Shown: positions 14,769 to 23,255, counted from the first letter of the stretch. The stretch: DNA of 28,080 nucleotides from Hyphomicrobiales bacterium (GCA_027067085.1 JAMOMM010000441.1:1-28080); one strand, 5' to 3'. Made by a program: numbers and translations. Notes: generated by a model from the sequence alone, not told the origin.

Positions 14769-16421
14769 ATGCCAATAATTGAAATGTCTGGTGATGATGC
14801 TGTCGCCACTCGTAAGGAAAACCCCTTTGCAACATGGGGTAATAGAGTTCAGAAAAATCGTGTCGAACCTATTACAAAACCATGGTTTCCCGTTCCTTTT
14901 CAAATGGAATCAGGAGAGAGGATTTTTACTGTTGGTTCTTGTTTTGCCCGTCATGTAGAAGTTGCGTTGATAAAACGTGGCTTTAAAATACCGATGCGCG
15001 AATTATTCAAACGTGAAGAATTCATGGGGATGGATTCTGGCGTCGTCAATAATTTTGGAACCCCATCGATCTATAATGAATTTGCCTGGGCACTTGGCGT
15101 TCAGGAATTTGTACCATCTGATCATATCATTGAAGTGCAAAAAGGTAAATTCGTTGATATGCATGTAATATCATCGATCAGACCTGCGGACTATGAAACC
15201 GTAATTAAACGGCGGACCGCGATAACTGAAGCGTATCGCAGCTTTGCAGAATGCAGAGTTATTGTAATCACACTGGGACTTGTTGAGGTGTGGTATGATT
15301 CCAAAACAGATTTTTATCTCAATTCCTCACCAAGACCGTCGATGCTTCGCAAAGAGCCAGAAAGGTTCAAATTGCATGTTTTATCTTATGAAGAGGCACA
15401 CGGATATCTTGAAAAAACGATCAACTTGATCCGCAAATATGGACGGGATGATGTGCAAATTATAGTAACAGTTTCACCTGTTCCTCTTACAATAACACAC
15501 CGCAAAGATGATGTTATTGTCGCGAACTCTTATTCGAAATCTCTTTTGCGTGTGATTGCTGATACTGTCGTTGCTGAGCACAATAATGTCACCTATTATC
15601 CCAGCTATGAATCCATTATGCTGAGCAACCGGCAAAATGCTTGGTTGGATGATTTTGTTCATGTTACTGACGAGATAGTGGCTCTTAACATTAACCGCAT
15701 GGTCGACGCATTTGTTGGGGCAAAGTGGTCTTTGGATGACCATCGTGATGCTATTTCAGATGGCGGCGAAGTTATGGCTGTTGAACGTGCATCTAAGGTG
15801 CGCGAGGGACCGCAAGATGATGCTGCTGCATTTTTTAATGAATTTGCAAAATTTTCAACAACTTCTGTGGAATTTGCATTGGATCACGCTCAGTTTTTAA
15901 CGTCCATTAAAGATTTTTCGGGGGTTATTTCTGTTCTAAATGATGCACCAGCTGACCCAACTGGTGGTGTTGATTTGCTCAAGGCAAGAACCTTTATTAA
16001 ACTGGATCAAGCGGAAAAAGCATTTGAAATCACCCAAAAACAGGCTGCGCTTGGCAATAAATCGGCATCGTTTTGGACCCTCTACCTAGATGCTGCTAAA
16101 GCAACCAACAATCCAGAAGATGTTATAGAAACTCTTAACCAGTGGACTAAAGTGGTTCCAAAACGTGCAGGCAGGGCTAATGGCTTGGTAGGGCGCTGGT
16201 TTCATGACCGTGGCGAATATGATCGCGCGGTGGATTTCTTTAAGGTCGGTATTAATTTTAATGGTGAAGATGCACTGATAAGAATTTATTTCACTGAAAC
16301 ACTGCTGGCAAAAATGGATTTTGAAAATGCCAGAAATGAGTTCCAAAAAATTAAACCTCAGTTGCCTAATGAAGCTATTTTATATGAAAGACTGAAACCG
16401 CGAATAAGGCATGAGGAATGA
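14769..16421 (+). CDS. GSCFA-domain (SGNH-like) protein with C-terminal TPR-like repeats
   Basis: 550 residues from ATG 14769 (AAAGAG just upstream); an earlier in-frame ATG at 14676 would overlap tviC. The GSCFA motif sits at 56-60 (VGSCFARHVE). The family's conserved TLGLVEVWYD and VTVSPVPLTIT blocks follow, and a canonical SGNH DxxH appears as D295-F-V-H298. About residues 380-550 are helical pairs of TPR type. GSCFA proteins are predicted esterases or acyltransferases of unproven substrate. Classical viaB has no such gene; here it lies between tviC and the exporter and overlaps kpsM by 4 bp (ATGA), implying translational coupling. An O-acyl-modifying role on the capsule is my inference. 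Confidence 0.75.
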   Translation: MPIIEMSGDDAVATRKENPFATWGNRVQKNRVEPITKPWFPVPFQMESGERIFTVGSCFARHVEVALIKRGFKIPMRELFKREEFMGMDSGVVNNFGTPSIYNEFAWALGVQEFVPSDHIIEVQKGKFVDMHVISSIRPADYETVIKRRTAITEAYRSFAECRVIVITLGLVEVWYDSKTDFYLNSSPRPSMLRKEPERFKLHVLSYEEAHGYLEKTINLIRKYGRDDVQIIVTVSPVPLTITHRKDDVIVANSYSKSLLRVIADTVVAEHNNVTYYPSYESIMLSNRQNAWLDDFVHVTDEIVALNINRMVDAFVGAKWSLDDHRDAISDGGEVMAVERASKVREGPQDDAAAFFNEFAKFSTTSVEFALDHAQFLTSIKDFSGVISVLNDAPADPTGGVDLLKARTFIKLDQAEKAFEITQKQAALGNKSASFWTLYLDAAKATNNPEDVIETLNQWTKVVPKRAGRANGLVGRWFHDRGEYDRAVDFFKVGINFNGEDALIRIYFTETLLAKMDFENARNEFQKIKPQLPNEAILYERLKPRIRHEE

Positions 16422-17245
16422 TATCGCCATATTCAACTCCAGTTGGAAAAAGCGGCACAGATCAGCAGAGTTCCATAACTTTGTTAATCCAATGGTATGG
16501 ATCTTTAAGGGCATTAATGGTCCGCGAAGTCCGTGCTAGATTTTCTGGCGATCCACTTGGCTATACATGGGCTTTTGTGACACCATTGGTTTGGATTGCG
16601 AGTATTGCTGTAATTTTCAGTCTAGTCGGTCGACTAACACCAATTCATACTGATATAATTAGTTTTTTGATCGCAGGAATGTTACCCTATACGATCTTTC
16701 GAACGACTATTTCAGCGACGATGCGCATATCAAAAGCTCAAAAGAATATGAGATATTTCGCCAATATTTCAGCCAATGATATTTTGGTCGCCTCAACATT
16801 AATGGAATTGATGAATGCTATCTTGATTTATATCGTGTTGATGGCAGGAAACGAATTGATATTTTCTCACTTTGAAGTGGCGGATCCAGCGATGACTATG
16901 TTTGGTTTTACGCTTGCATGGGGGCTTGGTGCAAGTTTTGGCCACATGGCAGTTGCATTTACGCAAATCTCAGAAGCCACTGTACGATTTGTACCGATAC
17001 TTTTGCGCCCAATGTTCTGGTTGTCGGGAATATTCTTTGTGGCTAACGAGTTACCAGGGGGATTGTTAAATGTGATGCAATACAACCCGCTACTGCAGGC
17101 AATAGAAATTATGCGAAGTGCATCTTTTCTGGGGTATTCATCAAGAATTGCAGACCCTCTTATTCCTTTAGCCTGGATTGTTGGCATGAACCTGACGGCT
17201 GTTCTTATTAAAACTCTGACCGCTAAAAAACAGTATAATATCTAA
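16418..17245 (+). CDS. kpsM: Capsule ABC transporter permease, VexB/KpsM type
   Basis: 275 residues of the ABC-2 permease fold. An N-terminal amphipathic segment (LRALMVREVRARFSGDPLGY, about 29-48) is followed by roughly six membrane helices. The conserved WAFVTPLVWIASIAVIF start and the late FWLSGIFFVANELPGGL ... NPLLQAIEIMR block are typical of KpsM/VexB. The dimer forms the inner-membrane channel for the finished lipid-linked polymer. The start overlaps the stop of the GSCFA gene, and the ATPase gene begins one base after its own stop, so the export genes form a tightly coupled block. Confidence 0.92.
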   Translation: MISPYSTPVGKSGTDQQSSITLLIQWYGSLRALMVREVRARFSGDPLGYTWAFVTPLVWIASIAVIFSLVGRLTPIHTDIISFLIAGMLPYTIFRTTISATMRISKAQKNMRYFANISANDILVASTLMELMNAILIYIVLMAGNELIFSHFEVADPAMTMFGFTLAWGLGASFGHMAVAFTQISEATVRFVPILLRPMFWLSGIFFVANELPGGLLNVMQYNPLLQAIEIMRSASFLGYSSRIADPLIPLAWIVGMNLTAVLIKTLTAKKQYNI

Positions 17246-17246
17246 A

Positions 17247-17897
17247 ATGATCTCATTTTCCAATGTCAGCAAAGCATATCGGCAAGGAACCTCTTATGAG
17301 GTGATCTTGCATAATCAGACATTTGATATCCTAGATGGCCAACATCTAGGGGTGTTGACTGGGCCAGCTGCTGGTAAAACGACATTAATCCGTTTGTTGG
17401 CTGGCGTTGAGGAGACTGATGAGGGCAGCTTGATAATCACTGGCACAACCTCATGGCCAATTGGCATGGCTGCTGGATTTCACCCTGAACTAACTGGCGA
17501 AGAAAATGTTCGCATGCTTGTTAGTTTGTACAATCTGGTAGACAAAGAGATAACTTGTTTCTGTCACGAATTTTCTGAGTTGGGTGAGAGTTTCTTTCAA
17601 CCAATTAAAACATATTCTTCAGGAATGCGAGCCGCTTTGGGGTTTGCATTGAGTATGTCGCTGGATTTTGATATTTACATTGCTGATGAGAATGTGGGTG
17701 TTGGGAATGAAGAGTTTCGGGCAAAATGTGAAGTGATGCTGGAGGCGCGTATTGCCAACAAGACATTTGTTTTTGCTTCGCGAAATCAGCGAGCGCTTGA
17801 AAGGTTGTGTGATTCAGTAGCTGTTCTCTATCATGGGCAGATCATAATGTGTAAAGATTTTAACGAAGCAGCTTTTATGTTGGAAGGTGGGAATTAA
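17247..17897 (+). CDS. kpsT: Capsule ABC transporter ATPase, VexC/KpsT type, with divergent nucleotide-site motifs
   Basis: 216 residues aligned over their whole length with KpsT: the SWPIGMAAGFHPELTGEENV block, the ABC signature YSSGMR at 123-128, and Walker B IADE with D147 and E148. Several positions depart from the norm. The P-loop reads TGPAAGKTT (38-46), so the first Gly of GxxxxGKT is Thr. The D-loop Asp is Asn154 (VGNEE where VGDAR is usual). The switch-histidine position is Arg179 (ASRNQ where VSHS is usual). Lys44, Thr45 and Glu148 remain, so it may still hydrolyse ATP. Its stop and the next start share a base (TAATG). Confidence 0.9.
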   Translation: MISFSNVSKAYRQGTSYEVILHNQTFDILDGQHLGVLTGPAAGKTTLIRLLAGVEETDEGSLIITGTTSWPIGMAAGFHPELTGEENVRMLVSLYNLVDKEITCFCHEFSELGESFFQPIKTYSSGMRAALGFALSMSLDFDIYIADENVGVGNEEFRAKCEVMLEARIANKTFVFASRNQRALERLCDSVAVLYHGQIIMCKDFNEAAFMLEGGN

Positions 17898-19405
17898 TGG
17901 TCAACCCAAAGAAAGATTTTTCTGGTTCACTAAAAAAGGTTTCTAATCCCCGGCCTATTCAAAAGCGTATTAAAGGTGACCAATCAGAAAAAGCAAATCC
18001 AACTGACGATAAAAACAGGATAGCTAATTGGCGAGAAGAAAGGGAAAAGCAGGGGCAGAAAGAGCGTCAAATGCGCTTGGACGCGGCACACCTCGAGCGA
18101 GAAGAAAGGCTAAAGCAAGCAGAAATTGAACGCCAAAAAAGAATTGAAGAAGCCGATAAAGATAGAATAAAACGATCTGAGCAGGCAAAACTTGAAGCAC
18201 AGCAACGTATTGCTGAACAACAAGAGGCTTTGCGTCTTAAAGCGGCTGAGAAGTTACCAGATGCAGAGTCTTTAAAAATAGCAAAGCGGAAGCTCATTCG
18301 TAACCGAAAAACCGCGCAAATGCGCTCAACGGTCACATTCTTCTTTTTCGTTATTTTTCCGACGCTAGCGACTGCAATATATTTGTTTCTTATTGCAACC
18401 CCATTATATTCTTCAGAGGCCGTTTTTTCAATTCACACCGCTAAAAAAGCTGACACCTCTGGCTTGTCTGGTATTCTGGGTAGCAGCGGTTTTTCAGATT
18501 CTCTACGAGATTCTTTCTTGGCAAGAGAGTTTATTTTATCTCCCGTGATGATGAAATATATGGAAAAAACCGAACAAATGCAGACTCATTTTATGAGCAA
18601 CAAACTTGACTGGCTTTCACGTTCACATTTGAATAAAATGTTTGGGATGGACAGCTTTTTCAACTACAAGCGGCGGGTTAATGTCAGTATTGATATTCAG
18701 GAAGGCATTTTACGATTGTTTGTATTGGCTCGAACGCCTCAAGATTCGGTCCGGTTTTCGAATTCGCTATTGAAAAGGACGGAGAAACAAATGAACTTAC
18801 TGTCAAAACAAATTAATGATGATCAAGTAAATCTTATGTTTCAGGAAATGCAGAAAGCTGAACAAAGTTTGCAATCAACCCGCCAATCGATTATTGACTT
18901 GCAAATCAAATTCGGGGAGCTCAACCCTCGCGAAACCGTTTTGGCGGTATACAAAAGTATCCAGGCACTGGAAGATCGCATTAAGGAAACAGAACGTGTC
19001 CGCGATGTTCAACTTGGTTCAAATGTCAGGAATAGTCCGATCACTACTCGGATTGGAGCTGAACTTAAGGTTTTAACAGATCAGTTGATTGAACAAAAAA
19101 ACAGATTGGTTGGAGAGAACGATGAAAAATCACTAAATAGCATTTTAGCAAAGTTTGAATATGCAAGTATTACAAAAGATATCGCCCAAAAACGCTGGGA
19201 ACTGGCTTTGAAATCACTTGAAAACTCTCGCCAAGACGCATTGTTACAGCGTCGTTATCTCACTGTAATCGTCCCTGCGTTAGAAACCCAATTTCCAGAC
19301 AATGCCAGCAAGGTCCGATTATTGGTGTTCGTTCTGTTTGGGTTGCTGATGCTTAATCTTGTGTTCTCGGTATTTACCACTGCAGTACGAATGCGTACTC
19401 GATGA
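17897..19405 (+). CDS. kpsE: Capsule export inner-membrane protein, VexD/KpsE type, with a long N-terminal coiled coil
   Basis: 502 residues. About 1-140 is cytoplasmic and highly charged, with a long coiled coil at about 45-125 rich in Glu, Lys, Arg, Gln and Ala. The first membrane helix is at about 144-166 (STVTFFFFVIFPTLATAIYL). A periplasmic part follows with the KpsE-type block ATPLYSSEAVFSI, then coiled coils, and a second membrane helix at about 478-497 (VFVLFGLLMLNLVFSVF). This is the polysaccharide-co-polymerase topology. KpsE/VexD links the ABC exporter to the outer-membrane channel. The N-terminal extension makes it longer than KpsE (~380) and VexD (~430) as I recall. Confidence 0.88.
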   Translation: MVNPKKDFSGSLKKVSNPRPIQKRIKGDQSEKANPTDDKNRIANWREEREKQGQKERQMRLDAAHLEREERLKQAEIERQKRIEEADKDRIKRSEQAKLEAQQRIAEQQEALRLKAAEKLPDAESLKIAKRKLIRNRKTAQMRSTVTFFFFVIFPTLATAIYLFLIATPLYSSEAVFSIHTAKKADTSGLSGILGSSGFSDSLRDSFLAREFILSPVMMKYMEKTEQMQTHFMSNKLDWLSRSHLNKMFGMDSFFNYKRRVNVSIDIQEGILRLFVLARTPQDSVRFSNSLLKRTEKQMNLLSKQINDDQVNLMFQEMQKAEQSLQSTRQSIIDLQIKFGELNPRETVLAVYKSIQALEDRIKETERVRDVQLGSNVRNSPITTRIGAELKVLTDQLIEQKNRLVGENDEKSLNSILAKFEYASITKDIAQKRWELALKSLENSRQDALLQRRYLTVIVPALETQFPDNASKVRLLVFVLFGLLMLNLVFSVFTTAVRMRTR

Positions 19406-19430
19406 AAATTTTTGTTTTTGAACAGATGAT

Positions 19431-21395
19431 ATGATGGAAGCAGAAAGTATGGAAGAACAAAGAGCGCTGGCAAAAAAGTCTTTCGATGGCGAAAAATGGG
19501 AAATTGCTGCCGAACATTTTGTTGAGTTATATGACGCAGGTTGCATCACTCCCGAAGAAATCATTATGTTCGGAGTTTCTGTTTCAAACTGCGGGGAACT
19601 GGACATTGCTACCCACCTTTTGACCAAGGAAACTTTACGAGTTGCAACGAATGTCGGACTAGTGCGGACTCTAGTGGTCGCCAAGGCGATGAAAAAGAAA
19701 GATTTTAGCACAGCTGAAACTATGTTGCGTATCTTGGTGGATGCCTACCCTGACGATGTCAAAAATATGGCTTCTCTGGCAAGTGTGTTGATTCGAGATG
19801 GTCGCAGAAAAGAAGCTGCTCAGGTTCTTGAGCGTGCTTGTGCTTGTGACCCTGACAATACGTTAGTTAAAAATCAACTCTTACTTTCTTACCTACAAAA
19901 CAATAACCTCACAAATGCCTGCAAGTTGGCTGAAGATGGCGAAGGATTGTGGATAAAAGATATTCGGTTTGCTCAACTTAGTTTAATGGCGTTGAACCGT
20001 AATGGATTAACCGAGAAGGCCGAAAGAGCAGCAGAAGTAATTGCTGCGGCTGAAAATGCGTCAGTTGAAGCGGTAACTTTAGCTGCGCAACACTTTCTGG
20101 ACATGAAAAAATATGATCTGGCGTCAAACCTCTGCGAAAAATCTATTTCTGGTGGCAAAGATGGTACTAGATTGCGCTTCCTAGCCGCTTCTGCGCTGGC
20201 AAACTCTCAAGAGCAGCGAAAGAAAGCTATGAGCCATTTGCAACGAGCTATTTCAATTGATGATGCAGACCTCAAGAGTCATTTGCTGATGGCTGATTTA
20301 CTGATGAAAGATGGCGCACCAAGGTCAGCGGCAAAACATTTTAAAATTGCCAGCAAACTGGCTCCTGATTCAATCCATGCCCGGGTCGGTTTAGGCCAAG
20401 CTCTAAAGTTTTCACGCAAATTTCAAGAAGCTGCAACGGTTTTTTGTGAAGTTTCTGAAATGACTGGTGGTAGTGCAGATAGTTGGCAACGTTTAACGAT
20501 TTCAACTTTGTCACAGGCGGGTTTAGAGCAGGAAGCCCGTGAGATGTACAGGAAATATAAAAATACCAAAAGGTCAAAACTTCCGAACTCAATTCAACAG
20601 GGCCTCCGCTTTCTCAATTCTCGCCTGGATAATATTAAAATTCCCCAAGCACGTCTGGATTGGGCTTATGAGATTTATGAACGCCAAATTGGAGCATCTG
20701 AGCTGTTGAACAGGAAAGATTGGGAAAAAAAGGTGAAATGGGGTTTTGGGGCAGACAAGTTGATTGCTGACTGGCTTGAAGTAAAGTCTGAGCATCGCGA
20801 TGATGTTGCTGAAATTTTTCATAACCTTGATAAAGCAGGGGTAATTCTCAATGACTTAATGAAGAAGGGAAACGGGTTACTTATTGCATCAGCACACGTA
20901 GGCCCACTTTATGCAGGACCGCTGGCTTTACATAAACTTGGTATCCGAAACAAGTGGTTGGCCTCGACACCACAAATAGCTTCACCTATCTATGATGAAA
21001 CATTGATTTCAACGAGCGATCAAACAGAAATTGAAGTTGTTGGAAAAGTTTACAAGGCTTTGTCAGACCAGTATGCTGTTACTATTGCAGTAGATGGCGC
21101 GCTTAATCCAGCGGCTCCAACTATAGAATTTGAAGGAAAAACGATAACTTATTCCGATTTTGTTCCAAGAACCTCCCATCGCCTCGGCGTGCCCACAGTT
21201 TTTGCAGCGCCTATCTGGAATGGCAACAAGATCGAGTTTTATCTGAAAAGTTTACCAGGCCCAGATCACAACGAAAGTGTAGAAAGTTTCGTGAGCCGTT
21301 GGGAAGATGAATTTTTTGACATTATTCGCGGTTTCTTTTTACTCGGCCCTGAGAGTTTACGGCTGAGTGGTGGTCTCTGGCGTAATGTTAAGTAA
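19431..21395 (+). CDS. vexE: VexE-like protein: TPR repeats fused to an LpxL-like acyltransferase domain
   Basis: 654 residues, about the size I recall for Salmonella VexE. Residues 1 to ~410 form repeated TPR-like helix pairs (an AKHFKIASKLAPDSIHARVG segment is canonical). Residues ~440-654 resemble lipid A late acyltransferases: GNGLLIASAHVGPLYAGPLA with candidate catalytic His489, an AVDGALNP segment, LGVPTVFAAPIWNG, and the end LLGPESLRLSGGLWR. VexE is needed for the acylated terminal residue that anchors Vi antigen. The His is followed at +5 by Tyr, not the Asp/Glu of the H(X)4D/E motif. It closes the operon, 25 bp after kpsE. Confidence 0.68.
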   Translation: MMEAESMEEQRALAKKSFDGEKWEIAAEHFVELYDAGCITPEEIIMFGVSVSNCGELDIATHLLTKETLRVATNVGLVRTLVVAKAMKKKDFSTAETMLRILVDAYPDDVKNMASLASVLIRDGRRKEAAQVLERACACDPDNTLVKNQLLLSYLQNNNLTNACKLAEDGEGLWIKDIRFAQLSLMALNRNGLTEKAERAAEVIAAAENASVEAVTLAAQHFLDMKKYDLASNLCEKSISGGKDGTRLRFLAASALANSQEQRKKAMSHLQRAISIDDADLKSHLLMADLLMKDGAPRSAAKHFKIASKLAPDSIHARVGLGQALKFSRKFQEAATVFCEVSEMTGGSADSWQRLTISTLSQAGLEQEAREMYRKYKNTKRSKLPNSIQQGLRFLNSRLDNIKIPQARLDWAYEIYERQIGASELLNRKDWEKKVKWGFGADKLIADWLEVKSEHRDDVAEIFHNLDKAGVILNDLMKKGNGLLIASAHVGPLYAGPLALHKLGIRNKWLASTPQIASPIYDETLISTSDQTEIEVVGKVYKALSDQYAVTIAVDGALNPAAPTIEFEGKTITYSDFVPRTSHRLGVPTVFAAPIWNGNKIEFYLKSLPGPDHNESVESFVSRWEDEFFDIIRGFFLLGPESLRLSGGLWRNVK

Positions 21396-21477
21396 GACTG
21401 AATTCTAAGTCGTTCCTAAGTGTCAAATTGGGGGTATGTGTTGCAGTTGGGTTTGCCTTGATAAAGTGGACATCCAT

Positions 21478-21499
21478 GTGTAAATTGAGGTTTTTACAC
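21478..21499 (+). terminator. Weak hairpin after the capsule operon
   Basis: GTGTAAA at 21478-21484 pairs with TTTACAC at 21493-21499. There is no long T-run afterwards, so termination here is only possible. The rest of 21396-21627 holds no gene that I recognise. Confidence 0.25.
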
Positions 21500-21627
21500 C
21501 TGTAGGAATTTTCCTAGTTGTATGAATAAATTTCTTGATACACGTTCTGTTTTTGATGACATCAAGAGCCAGATCTATGGGAAGAGGGGATGTCGGAGCG
21601 CAATTACTGTCTCCATTTGCAGCGGTT

Positions 21628-21812
21628 TGAATAGCCCCTAGTTTGCCAGAGGCTCCTATTTCATAGTAAAAGGAGCTATTATGAGCAAAACAAGAAATAA
21701 ATTTTCACTTGAGGTTCGCGCACGAGCTGTTCGGATGGTGTTAGAGAATGAGATTGATGATCGCTCTCGCTGGTCGGCAATCACATCTATTTCAAACAAG
21801 ATTGGATATGCC
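21628..21812 (+). pseudogene. IS3-family element, left end and OrfA 5' part, interrupted by a second IS3
   Basis: From about 21628 (TGAATAGCCCC) the sequence looks like an IS3 left end, followed by AAAAGGAG and an OrfA start at 21680 (MSKTRNKFSLEVRARAVRMV, then a SRWSAITSISNKIG segment). This is the helix-turn-helix OrfA of the IS407-like group. The frame is cut after about 44 codons, where another element begins at 21813. I could not find the rest of this element beyond 23057, so its right part is probably deleted. Confidence 0.7.
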
Positions 21813-21871
21813 TGACCTGAGCCCCGTTTGGCCCCTCGTTTGAAAGTAGAGTCCATCAACCAAGGAGATGG

Positions 21872-22141
21872 ATGAAAATAAAAAAGTCCCGATTTACTGA
21901 AGAACAGATTATTGCGATTTTAGCTGAGTAGGAGCGTGGTATGGCGACGGGCGAGATTTGCCGTCGTCATGGCGTCAGTTCTGCACCGTTTTACAAGTGG
22001 AAAGCCAAGTATGGTGGGCTTGATGTATCGGATACGCGCAAACTCAAAATGCTTGAGAGCGAGAACGCACGGCTCAAGAAACTGCTGGCTGACAGCATGC
22101 TTGATAATTCGATCCTGAAAGACCCGCTGGGAAAGAACTAA
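21872..22141 (+). pseudogene. IS3 OrfA with one in-frame amber codon
   Basis: Encodes KKSRFTEEQIIAILAE, then TAG at 21929-21931, then ERGMATGEICRRHGVSS and the leucine-zipper part RKLKMLESENARLKKLLADS. OrfA binds the IS ends and is fused to OrfB by frameshifting. The amber replaces a residue that is usually Gln or His in relatives, consistent with a single point mutation. Confidence 0.8.
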
Positions 22142-23028
22142 CGACGTCCCAGCTGCGCAAGGCCGCTGCACTGAAAGTCCTGTCAAACTATGAGGTCTCT
22201 CAGCGGCGTGCCTGCAGGTTGGTCAGCGTCGATCCCAAAACGATCAGGCGGAAAGTTGAACCAGACAATCCCTGGATCAGGGAACGTATGTAAGCAATTG
22301 CAAATGAACGCCGCCAGTTTGGTTATCGCCGAATTGGCTTGATGCTGGAACGCGAGGGTATTTTTATGAACCACAAGAAGTTGAGACGCCTGTACACTCA
22401 GGAAGGATTGGCCGTGAAACACCGTAAAGGCCGCAAACGTGCTGTTGGAACACGGGTACCGCTGGAGGTTCCCAGGCGTCCTGGAGAACGATGGTCACTG
22501 GATTTTGTCTCTGATGTGTTTGGAATTGGCCGCCGGTTCCAGATGCTCAACGTCATTGATGATTGCACGCGTGAATGTCTGGCTTTGATTGTTGATACGT
22601 CACTATCAGGTGCTCATGTGGCTCGCGAGCTTGATGCCTTGATCCGATTGTATAGCAAACCCAAAACCATCGTGTCGGACAATAGCACCGAGTTTACCAG
22701 TCAAGCTATTCTTGAATGGCAGAACAACACGAGGGTGAACTGGCATTACATTGCGCCTGGAAAGCCAACTCAGAATGCATTCGTGGAAAGCTTCAACGGT
22801 CGCCTGCGTGACAAATGTCTTAATGAGGAAATTTTTAACACGCTGGAAGACGCCTGAAACAAGTTAGCGATATGGCGTTATGACTACAACAATGTCAAAC
22901 CACACTCTGCCCATAAAGGACTTCCCCCAGCCACCGCCCGCCGCTCGCTCATGCTCGTGGGGCGGCCCCACTCACAGCGGGCTTCCATCGAGCAAATAAA
23001 TGTAATATCAACCAAAGGACTCTACTTA
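22138..23028 (+). pseudogene. IS3 OrfB (DDE transposase) with two in-frame stops
   Basis: The open middle part (22339-22857) holds the DDE residues: Asp in RWSLDFVSDVFG, Asp in IVSDNSTEFTS, and Glu in QNAFVESFNGRLRD. Upstream, TAA interrupts IRERM-stop-AIANERRQFGYRR at about 22291. Downstream, TGA interrupts TLEDA-stop-NKLAIWRYDYNNVKPHS at about 22855. Homology continues past both stops, so the gene is recently inactivated, not truncated. SDNS replaces the usual SDNG. Confidence 0.82.
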
Positions 23029-23255
23029 TGAATGAGGGCGTCAAGGGGCGCAGGTCACCCGCTCCAAAGTGCTCAATCTCGACTGAAATGCCAAGTGCTT
23101 GCACGTCTTTGTGTTAAGGTTGGAGAGACTTGGATTAACATCCTCCTCACTCTTCTCGGGAACGGTGCTAAGTGTGATCTTCCAATAGGTTGTTCATTCG
23201 ATCCTTGCTATGCTGATTGGAATTACCAAACCACAATCACCAAATGGAGGACCGA

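Larger units (their letters stand above)
21813..23057 (+). mobile_element. Decayed IS3-family element (IS407-like), 1,245 bp with imperfect terminal inverted repeats
   Basis: The left end TGACCTGAGCCCC (21813) and the reverse complement of the right end TGACCTGCGCCCC (ending 23057) match, and both lead within about 30 bases to AAGTAGAGTCC. This gives imperfect ~40-bp inverted repeats. Length and the orfA/orfB layout are normal for IS3. Both genes carry in-frame stops. No clean target duplication is visible (GCC on the left, CCC on the right). The element landed inside the OrfA of another IS3. Confidence 0.8.

Noticed and set aside
21400..21430. Resemblance to the TAGGTCGTTCT repeat found near the tRNA.
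   Set aside because: Only the first ten or so bases agree and then the spacing differs, so I do not count it as a third copy.
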